Part shown: positions 55,909 to 64,000 of the stretch, piece after piece
Layout: each line of letters opens with the position of its first letter
How positions within the stretch are numbered: the first letter of the stretch is position 1
NCBI GenBank assembly: GCA_964036275.1
Contig: OZ038433.1
Span: forward strand, 15,447,801-15,511,800
Reading direction: 5' to 3'
DNA: 64,000 bases
DNA from: Litoditis marina
Taxonomy: Eukaryota; Nematoda; Chromadorea; Rhabditida; Rhabditidae
Notes under the pieces: generated by a model
The model's input: the letters and a program-made list of their open reading frames with translations, nothing else
Database searches by the model: none
Told to the model about the DNA's origin: nothing
Position numbers and translations under genes: made by a program

Positions 55909-58336
55909 TGTGTTTTGTTTAAGAAACTTTTCAATTTCTATGATTTAAAGTTCGTTCTAAGCATAACCTTCTATTTACAGAGGGTCATCTCTTTTCTCTT
56001 TCGATGTCAGCAATTTCTAGCGATGATGGACTTTTTCGATGAGGGATTGTCTTTCTGGGTCTGGCAGCAATAAGGAGAAGTGAGTGGATATTCCCTTTTC
56101 CGTATTAAGGTCAATTGTAGTTAACATCCATCAATATGTGATGTTTGTTTGTTGAGAGGGTTAGCACTATAGATTGGTGAAAAGTATTATTAGTTGATTG
56201 TGCGCCGTTTACTGTTGAAAAGCTGTGACTTTTTGATTTATTCTGAGAAATTTTCGCAAAAAGAGTCAGACGCACCCCACGTGTCTCATTTCATACGTAA
56301 ATATTAGAGTTGGCACTAACTGAGGTTGAAAACCATTAAATAGCACGGGTATAGCTAATATTATTCGCGAATTCGCGTATGATCATGATCATGAAAAAGT
56401 GGGGAAGTAGCCAAAGACCTGAGTAAACGGGATGTTTTTTTGCGAAATCTAACCTGGGCCCCGTTTTTTTTTTCGGAAAATTTCGTACTTAAAGTCATGA
56501 ACTTGAGGTTTTAAAATTGAAGTTTGGATTCCTTCTTTGAGATAGAAGACTAACCCAGCTGGAGTGTGAGTGTGACTATCAGGCGAGGCTAGCTCAAGTA
56601 TTTAGGCTGTTTCACGCGGATCATGCTGGCAGTTATGGAAATATATCGTTTAATTTTTCTGGCAGTCAATTTTTGCTATGCTCTTCCGTTAATCGATGTA
56701 TGACTGTTAGTGTACGGGATCATTTCCTACTGAGTCTTGAATGTTATTTTCCATGATTTGCAGAGGTATCGTTGCCTGTTATCTGGCTTTTGAGCGATTT
56801 CAAGAGCAGAACGGTCGTGACAGATAAGGAGGGTCGTCGGCTGTAGTACTGAGTATAGGTGAGTGTGGTTTATTGGATTCTCTCGGGCTATATTGCTATC
56901 TTTGTAAATAAATTCTGTGTTTTCAAGTATAGCAGTTAGCTGACTCGAAATAATTTTGAACAGCCAGCTCGCATCCACCTATAAAGTGGTTCGAATAGTC
57001 AGAAAAATTCCAAAATGGACCCTGCTTTCGCTAAAATTGGAAGAAATGGTCTAGTTTCGATGCGAAATAATATTGTCTAACGTATTTCGTATTTGGAAAA
57101 ACAAGCTCTTTCCTAGAGAACAGTCACTCACTGGTGTGCTAGTTCTTTAATTCTTTTTATATCGTTATACATTACTTGAGAGAAACGAGGTTTTACGCTA
57201 TTAAAATTAAATACCAGCAATCATGAATTCCTGGGCTATTCATACCGTTTATGCTTTAAAACAATCTAGCATCACGTTCACCTCGTACACGAGTTTCTTA
57301 TTCATGCACAACCCTAAATCTCACTTTTCTGGTTTGGTTTCTTTTCTGAAGTATAGCAGTTTACCTGGTTCAAAAACTTTCTACCAACCAGTTCGTTTAC
57401 CACAATAAACTAGTTCGATAGAACCATAAAAGTTTCGAAAAACGGGTGTTATTCTCCCCAAAATTGGGAAGATGGCCTTCTTTGATGTAAAATCATAATG
57501 TCTCACGTATTTGGAACCAAAAAGGTGTTCATTTTTGTGGCATAGTTAACTGTTGTGTACCAGCTCCTTAATTTTTGTTTCCGTTTTAACGTCTCTCGAG
57601 AAAACCCGAGGTTTTACGCTATATAAATACCTGCAATCACTAGTTTCAGGGCCCGTACTCTCAACTGGGAGGTAGCTCTTCTTCTGCCTATGTTCATGAC
57701 AAGGTATGTTATTTATTTCTCATTTGGTTTGTACCAGGTTGTCAGTTGTGGCCCATACATGTTCTTCATGTGTTATACCTTGCTTCACAAAGCGCTTCAC
57801 AGTACGCCGTGTAACATTGGAATTCGTGCTTTCTAAATGGAATAATTCTCGTCCTACCAAATTTTTAATGCTCTAAAGTGGGAAGCAAGAGATGCAAAAA
57901 GCCAAATGCTAAATTATATGGTAAATACCAGACTTTCGAATGGTACAAATCGTTACAGAAATCCGACACTTTCCGCACCGAAAGGCAACAGCGCTGGTTC
58001 CAACCCACTGCATGGATGATATCAGGACAGTTCAGGACGATTCGGAAAGCGTGATATCACCAATTCACTGCTTTCAATATATAGTTTATGTTATCTTAAT
58101 TGTTTATTTTCATTGTTATACTGTCATGTTTGTCATTTTAGACTGTTACTCTGAATCTTGTTTTCTCGTTTTTGTTTGTTTTGACAGAAAGCAATAAAAA
58201 TTCTGATCAACGGATACTTGAGTTGGTTTTCTTGCTTGAAAATCGTTCTAGAAACAGGATAAAGTTTCATTTTGTTATTGTTATGAGGGACGTTTTATAC
58301 CCTAGTATCGGCAGAGCTGGTTCCACATTTACCGTT
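55909..58336. other. AT-rich DNA with a diverged direct duplication
   Basis: Two related segments lie at about 57,000-57,235 and 57,420-57,650. Both contain GAGGTTTTACGCTATnnAAA, TACCnGCAATCA and a CCAAAAT/GGAAGAnGG block. Open frames are short. Apart from this duplication I recognise no gene. Confidence 0.5.
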
Positions 58337-58458
58337 CGCTGAGTGCGCGCACGGTAGTTGCGCGCTAGATGCACTGTAGTCGCACGAAGCGAGGTCTACG
58401 AAATTAGTTCGCAACTGCTGGTGCATGCCCCCCGCAACTATCGTGCGCGCACTCAGCG
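58337..58458. repeat. GC-rich imperfect palindrome abutting satellite
   Basis: CGCTGAGTGCGCGCACGGTA at the left is inverted as TATCGTGCGCGCACTCAGCG at the right. Less perfect pairing continues inward (GATGCACT / GGTGCATG). The satellite starts about 15 bp downstream. Confidence 0.8.
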
Positions 58459-58474
58459 AGATCCTTTCTCAGTG

Positions 58475-59110
58475 AGGCCTTTTTTTGCATTCCATAAGGC
58501 CTTTCTTGCATTCCATAAGGCCATTTTTGCATTCCATAAGGCCATTTTGGGCCATTCCATGAGGCCATTTTGGCCATTCCATAAGGCCATTTGGGCCATT
58601 CCTTTTTGGCCATTCCATAATACCACAAGGCCTTTTTTGCATTTCATACGGCCTTTCTTGCATTTCATAAGGCCATTTTTGCATTCCATAAGGCCATTTT
58701 GGGCCATTCCATAACCATAAGGCTATTTTTGCTTTCCATAAGGCCTTTCTTGCATTCCATAAGGCCATTTTTGCATTCCATAAGGCCATTTTGGGCCACT
58801 CCATGAGGCCATTTTGGGCATTCCATAAGGCCATTTGGGCCATTCCTTTTTGGCCATTCCATAATACCATAAGGCCTTTTTTGCATTCCATAAGGCCTTT
58901 TTTGCATTCCATAAGGCCTTTCCATAAGGCCATATTGGCGTTCCATAAGGCCTTTTTTGCATTCCATAAGGCATTTTTTGCATTCCATAAAACCTTTTTT
59001 GCATTCCATAAGGCCTTTCTTGCATTCCATAAGGCCATTTTTGCATTCCATAAGGCCATTTTGGCCATTCCATAAGGCCATTTGGGCCATTCCATAAGGC
59101 CATTCCTTTA
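58475..59110 (-). repeat. 21-bp satellite array 9, inverted
   Basis: Minus-orientation monomers of the array 8 type (CCATTTTGGGCC, CCATAATACC, CCATATTGGCG). The array ends at CATTCCTTTAG, where an LTR copy begins. Confidence 0.94.
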
Positions 59111-59111
59111 G

Positions 59112-59479
59112 TGGATAATCAGGTCCACTTTCAGGTTGCCCTGTGCTTGTAGGGTCTTGTCTAGTCGAGCTTCCCAAAATGGGGTATTCTATATGCCCTT
59201 GCAAAGGGTCTTTGATAGTGCCTACCTCACGTAGGTCTTGAGAATAGGATAAGACGTAGAACAGAATGAGTTTATCTACAGTAGAATACAACAGTTACAT
59301 TGTAGAGGAAGAGAGATATGAAGGGGTGAGAGCTCCGAAGAGCGGAGGGTAGGCTCTAAGAGAATATGATGGGCGGATCAACATAAGATGATGCACAATC
59401 AGATAACATTGAAGAGAGAGAAGGGATGTGAGAGAACATAGAATGAGAATTAGAGGTTGTGCACTACAAGTTCACAACA
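59112..59479 (-). repeat. LTR, family 2, inverted solo copy (368 bp)
   Basis: This is the full-length reverse complement of the 47,793-48,160 copy, without the 15-bp deletion seen at 49.3 kb. Both satellite junctions match those of the 49,324 copy. Confidence 0.8.
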
Positions 59480-59547
59480 ATTCCATAATACCATAAGGCC
59501 AATCCATAACCATAAGGCCTTTTTGCTTTCCATAAGGCCTTTTTTCC
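59480..59547 (-). repeat. 21-bp satellite remnant
   Basis: About three monomers, including CCATAATACC and CCATAACC variants, end where the duplicated edge segment starts. Confidence 0.88.
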
Positions 59548-59551
59548 TGAG

Positions 59552-59764
59552 TATTCTCATCAAGGTGTTTTGTTGAGTTCGAGAGATACTATGCGTGACT
59601 TTTGCCATTACTCCGTTTGCTTTTATCTTGAGTATGCGTCAGGAGAAGATGGGTTTTTTCTGAGTTGTTTCTACCACCGTGTGATACCTCCATATCAATA
59701 TGTTAATTTTCTTCAATCAAACGTCAACCAACTTTTTGATTGTCATGTCTTCCATAAACCAATG
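59552..59764. repeat. Array-edge segment (inverted copy of 19,735-19,950)
   Basis: GAGTATTCTCATCAAGGTG to TCTTCCATAAACCAATGCC is the reverse complement of the segment at 19.7-19.95 kb, minus 10 bp. It leads into plus-oriented satellite by the same ACCAATGCCAAAAAGG edge. Confidence 0.85.
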
Positions 59765-59968
59765 CCAAAAAGGCCTTATGGAATGCAAAAAAGGCCTTAT
59801 GGAATGGAATGCAAAAAAGGCCTTATGGAACACAAAAAAGGCCTTATGGAATGCAGAAAAAGGCCTTATGGAATGCAAGAAAGGCCTTATGGAATGCAAA
59901 AAAGGTTTTATGGAATGCAAAAAATGCCTTATGGAATGCAAAAAAGGCCTTATGGAACGCCAATGGTT
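59765..59968 (+). repeat. 21-bp satellite array 10
   Basis: Its first monomers (including the doubled GGAATGGAATGC) match the inverted array 3 edge near 19,600-19,730 and the start of array 4 near 22,046. It ends at GGAACGCCAATGG. Confidence 0.93.
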
Positions 59969-61965
59969 AACCAATTCCGAAAAATCAATTCAATTCAATT
60001 CCAATTCCAACCAATTCTCAAAAAATCTCAGAATTTCAATTCCAATTTTTTTCCGATGGCGCAAAACCAATTCAATTCAATTCCAATTCCAACCAATTCT
60101 CAAAAAATATCCGAATTTCAATTCCAATTCTTTTTCCGGCGCCAAAAAACCAATTCAATTCAATTCAATTCCGACCAATTCCGACCAATTCTCAAAAAAA
60201 TCAATTCCAATTCCAATTCTAGATGCAGTTTTTTGTCAATTCGGTTCATAAAACAGTTTTTGTGTTTATTAACACTACTACCGCCTTGAGATTGAATATA
60301 ACACAGCAGAAAACAAACAATTTCCCCACGCTGAAAAAACCAATTCCAAAACCAATTCCAAATATTATTGCTGATATTCAAAAAACCAATTCAATTCAAT
60401 TCTAATTTTCCTGGGTTTAAAAAAAACCAATTCAATTCAATTCTTTGGAATTGGTTGTACAAAAAAACCAATTCAATTCAATTCTTTGGAATTGGTTTTC
60501 AATTCTTTTCAATTCCAATTCCAATTTAATTCAATTCCTTAACCACTCTATGAAAAAGGCTTTATGGAATGCAAAAAATGCCTTATGGAATGCAAAAAAG
60601 GCCTTATGGAATGCAAAAAAGGCCTTATGGAATGCAAAAAACGCCTTATGGAATGCAAAAAAGGCCTTATGAAATGCAGAAAATGCTCTAAGGAATGCTA
60701 AAAAAGGCTTTATGGAATGCAAAAAAGGCCTTATGGAATGCAAAAATCGCCTTATGGAATGCAAAATAGGCCTTATGGAACACACAAAAGGCCTTATGGA
60801 ATGCAGAAAATGCCTTATGGAATGCAAAAAAGGCCTTATGGAATGCAGAAAAGGTCTTATGGAATGCAAAATAGGCCTTATGGAACACACAAAAGGCCTT
60901 ATGGAATGCAAAAAAAGGCCTTATGGAATGCAGAAAAGGCCTTATGGAATGCAAAAAAGGCCTTATGGAACGCCAATGGTTAACCAATTCCGAAAAATCA
61001 ATTCAATTCAATTCCAATTCCAACCAATTCTCAAAAAATCTCAGAATTTCAATTCCAATTTTTTTCCGATGGCGCAAAACCAATTCAATTCAATTCCAAT
61101 TCCAACCAATTCTCAAAAAATATCCGAATTTCAATTCCAATTCTTTTTCCGGCGCCAAAAAACCAATTCAATTCAATTCAATTCCGACCAATTCCGACCA
61201 ATTCTCAAAAAAATCAATTCCAATTCCAATTCTAGATGCAGTTTTTTGTCAATTCGGTTCATAAAACAGTTTTTGTGTTTATTAACACTACTACCGCCTT
61301 GAGATTGAATATAACACAGCAGAAAACAAACAATTTCCCCACGCTGAAAAAACCAATTCCAAAACCAATTCCAAATATTATTGCTGATATTCAAAAAACC
61401 AATTCAATTCAATTCTAATTTTCCTGGGTTTAAAAAAAACCAATTCAATTCAATTCTTTGGAATTGGTTGTACAAAAAAACCAATTCAATTCAATTCTTT
61501 GGAATTGGTTTTCAATTCTTTTCAATTCCAATTCCAATTTAATTCAATTCCTTAACCACTCTATGAAAAAGGCTTTATGGAATGCAAAAAATGCCTTATG
61601 GAATGCAAAAAAGGCCTTATGGAATGCAAAAAAGGCCTTATGGAATGCAAAAAACGCCTTATGGAATGCAAAAAAGGCCTTATGAAATGCAGAAAATGCT
61701 CTAAGGAATGCTAAAAAAGGCTTTATGGAATGCAAAAAAGGCCTTATGGAATGCAAAAATCGCCTTATGGAATGCAAAATAGGCCTTATGGAACACACAA
61801 AAGGCCTTATGGAATGCAGAAAATGCCTTATGGAATGCAAAAAAGGCCTTATGGAATGCAGAAAAGGTCTTATGGAATGCAAAATAGGCCTTATGGAACA
61901 CACAAAAGGCCTTATGGAATGCAAAAAAAGGCCTTATGGAATGCAGAAAAGGCCTTATGGAATGC
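59940..61965 (+). repeat. 1,013-bp composite tandem duplication (AATTC-rich block + satellite)
   Basis: Two copies at an offset of 1,013 bp, nearly identical. Each contains about 580 bp dominated by CAATTC/GAATTG words (59,967-60,545 and 60,980-61,558) plus about 430 bp of 21-bp satellite. In the middle of the AATTC block is a short non-repetitive insert (GATGCAGTTTTTTGTCAATT to AACAAACAATTTCCCC). Frames encoding NQFNSNSN peptides are low-complexity artefacts. Confidence 0.93.
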
Positions 61966-62503
61966 AAAATAGGCCTTATGGAACACACAAAATGCCTTAT
62001 GGAATGCAAAAAAGGCCTTATGGAATGCAAAAATGACCTTATGGAATGCAAGAAAGGCCTTATGGAATGCAAAAAAGGCTCTATGGAATGTTGAAAAGGC
62101 GTTATGAAATGCTAAAAAGGTTTTAAGGAATGCTAAAAAAAGGCTTTATGGAATGGGAATGCTATATATAATAAATAAGGAATGCTAAAAAGGCTTTATG
62201 GAATGCAAAAAATGCCTTATGTAATGCAAAAAAGGCCTTATGGAATGCCAGACAGACCTTATGGAAAGCAAAAAAGGTCTTATGGAATGCCAAAAAGGCC
62301 TTATGGAATACAGAAAAGGCCTTATGGAATGTAGAAAAGACCTTATGGAATGCAAAATAGGCCATATGGAACACAAAAAAGGCCTAATGGAACGCAGAAA
62401 AGGCCTCATGGAATGCTAGAAAAACTCTAAGGAATGTTAAAAAACTCTATGGAAAAGTGAATGTCAAAAAACGCTCTATGGAATGTTAAAAAGGCGTTAT
62501 GTT
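61558..62503 (+). repeat. 21-bp satellite array 11
   Basis: The array continues from the second composite unit with blocks like those of arrays 2 and 4, including the TATATATAATAAATAAGG junction near 62,163. It decays after about 62,450. Confidence 0.94.
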
Positions 62504-62812
62504 TAAGTTTGAGTTTGAAAGTTTGAACTAGACAGATAAAATAGAAACAGAAAGATTCAGCAAATACGACAGAGTAGAGACAGAGACAGAGTTATTTATA
62601 TAAAACAAACAAAACCGCTTTAGTTTAGTTTCCAAATTGATCCAAATTTTTTTGATAATGATTTCAATATTTTTTCTTGAAATTGACTTTGTTTTATTTT
62701 AAAGTTTATCATCTAAAAGGAACAGAGAAACTTAATGTCAAGGAGTGAAAAGTGGTGCGAAAGTTGAGAAGATCACTTTTACTACTAATGAAGATTTAAA
62801 GAAAATGAGGAT

Positions 62813-62814
<2 letters not shown>
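62504..62814. other. AT-rich unique DNA
   Basis: No gene, RNA or repeat recognised. It contains GTTTGAGTTTGAAAGTTTGAA near 62,507, a small imperfect repeat. Confidence 0.5.

Positions 62815-62815
<1 letters not shown>

Positions 62816-62874
<59 letters not shown>
62816..62874 (+). repeat. (GA)n microsatellite
   Basis: About 60 bp of nearly pure GA dinucleotide. Confidence 0.97.
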
Positions 62875-62877
<3 letters not shown>

Positions 62878-63117
62878 GTACGTTATTTGCCTTCCTTGAC
62901 CTGTCGTATGGATTTATGGACCTATGGATTTTCATAGAAGCTGGAAAGACAAAAATGCTCTATAGTCGTCGCCAACGGAAAGGCGGGAGGGTACTGTGAA
63001 CCCCACTTTCCTCTGTGTACACACGCATGTCTTTGATTCCGAAGCTTACTGGTTATGTTCTCTAATAGTTTTGATTCAGACCGAAGCTTATAATATTGGC
63101 ACCTACTAAGCAACGCT

Positions 63118-63321
63118 AAAAAGGCCTTATGGAACGCTAAAAAGGCCTTATGGGATTTCATAGAGGCTGGAAGGCCAAAAGGCTCTATGGAATGTCAAAA
63201 AGGCCTTATGGGACGCTAAAAAGGTTTTATGGAACGCCAAAAAACCCTTAGGGAACGCTAAAAGGGCCTTATTAAACGCTTAAATGGCTCAATGGGAAGC
63301 TAAAAAGGCTCTAAATATTAA
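63118..63321 (+). repeat. Degenerate satellite remnant beside the gap
   Basis: Diverged monomers (GGCCTTATGGAACGCTAAAAA, GGCCTTATGGGACGC, GGGCCTTATTAAACGC) decay towards the assembly gap. GGAACGC/GGGACGC replaces GGAATGC, suggesting an older subfamily. Confidence 0.85.
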
Positions 63322-63344
63322 NNNNNNNNNNNNNNNNNNNNNNN
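63322..63344. other. Assembly gap (23 N)
   Basis: A run of N lies between satellite remnant and an inverted-repeat element. Satellite may be missing here. Confidence 0.99.
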
Positions 63345-63345
63345 T

Positions 63346-63635
63346 CACGGTATGAACGCTTTCCAAACGAACCGCGATTTCATTTACCTGGTTTTTTGGC
63401 TCACCATCACTATTGGCGCGCTGCCAGTTTGGCCCGCACAAATCAAATGGATCACTGGTCTTGGCGCGCCAGCCAAGAATCGATGTACAGAAGCCTTGAT
63501 TTGCATATCACTGATGTAAATTTTTACTGTTATCGTGCCCTATTCGCAATAACCGCAACGCGGATTCTGTACGAAGCGGTTTTAGGTTTTTCCATTTTTT
63601 ACCTTGGGCTGTTCCCTATTAGCGTTCATACCGTG
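63346..63635. mobile_element. MITE-like element, CACGGTATGAACGCT ends
   Basis: CACGGTATGAACGCT just after the gap is inverted at 63,621-63,635 (AGCGTTCATACCGTG), giving a 290-bp element with perfect 15-bp termini. The left flank is lost in the gap, so target duplication cannot be judged. Confidence 0.75.
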
Positions 63636-63676
63636 GTGTGAATATGTATATGAATAATGAACTGCCCCCAATGGCA

Positions 63677-63884
63677 CCAGGTAAAACTCATTCAGAAATA
63701 AAACTCATTACTGGAAAACTCATTGAGAATGGAAACTCATTAACTTATTTTTACTCAGGATTTCAAAAATGCCAAAAAACTTGAAAGTTGATTTTTGCTT
63801 TTCACTACGTTCATGTACTTAATGAGATTTATTTTTGAATGAGATATACTTTAATGAGTTTTATTTCTGAATGAGTTTTTCTGG
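63677..63884. mobile_element. MITE-like element, CCAG...AAACTCATTCAG ends
   Basis: CCAGGTAAAACTCATTCAG and CTGAATGAGTTTTTCTGG are inverted ends. Pairing continues through AAATAAAACTCATTA, about 33 bp in all. Extra AAACTCATT words lie inside. The size is about 208 bp. Confidence 0.8.
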
Positions 63885-64000
63885 TTGCCCGATCTTTGTA
63901 CCTGCTTCTACAGTTATATTCCTGCAAAATCCAAGAAGACATTGATGTGAGTTGTTTATCTTTTTACCCAAAGTCTGAATTGTGAAAGACGACTTGAGCA

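Noticed and set aside
57223..57408. Small open frame MNSWAIHTVYALKQ
   Set aside because: It lies in one half of a diverged direct duplication, and the other half does not keep the frame.
59970..60251. Asn/Gln/Ser-rich prion-like peptides (NQFNSNSNQF)
   Set aside because: They are direct translations of the AATTC-rich repeat and break in each unit. No promoter or conserved frame.

Overview
This window is eukaryotic, repeat-dominated DNA with no recognisable single-copy host gene. The best guess is a nematode, possibly Caenorhabditis-like. The evidence is a PAT-type tyrosine-recombinase retrotransposon with short introns and TTTTCCAG/TTGCTCAG acceptors, a nematode-style Ty3/gypsy gag fragment, and many small terminal-inverted-repeat elements. 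This assignment is an inference. A 23-base N gap shows that the source is a draft scaffold.

About 28 kb is one satellite family with a 21-bp monomer (GGCCTTATGGAATGC followed by an A run). Because 21 is a multiple of 3 and the monomer has a stop in only one of six frames, it gives long spurious open frames on both strands. The arrays lie at 1-10,898 (minus orientation, broken up by 139-bp spacers and organised in 4,346-bp higher-order units), 16,352-18,297 (+), 18,921-19,734 (-), 22,046-34,124 and 44,511-45,000 (+, one array split by a retrotransposon), 46.5-49.8 kb (both orientations, interleaved with LTR copies), 58.5-59.1 kb (-) and 59.8-63.3 kb (+).

The main coding content is a 10.4-kb PAT-like element at 34,125-44,510, transcribed from the minus strand. 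It carries split direct repeats (A1 ... B1A2 ... B2), a gag with a CCHC knuckle, a broken reverse transcriptase/RNase H, and a tyrosine recombinase that I could reconstruct over four exons with all catalytic motifs. It sits inside one satellite monomer. The four bases TTAT occur at both outer junctions and at the internal B1A2 junction, and there is no target duplication, as expected for recombinase-mediated insertion of a circle.

Other mobile DNA includes a non-autonomous LTR element (12,211-15,490) with two apparently identical 395-bp LTRs and a tRNA-Gly primer site. A second LTR family at 45-49 kb and 59 kb has junctions with the satellite that recur from copy to copy. There is also a truncated gypsy gag (15,858-16,346), several inverted-repeat elements (21.4, 42.1, 51.2-53.7, 54.2-55.9, 58.3, 63.3 and 63.7 kb), a tandem array carrying palindromic TGACGTCA sites (20.6-21.3 kb), an AATTC-rich composite 1,013-bp tandem repeat (59.9-62.0 kb) and GA-rich simple sequence. 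The remaining AT-rich stretches show no gene I can support.
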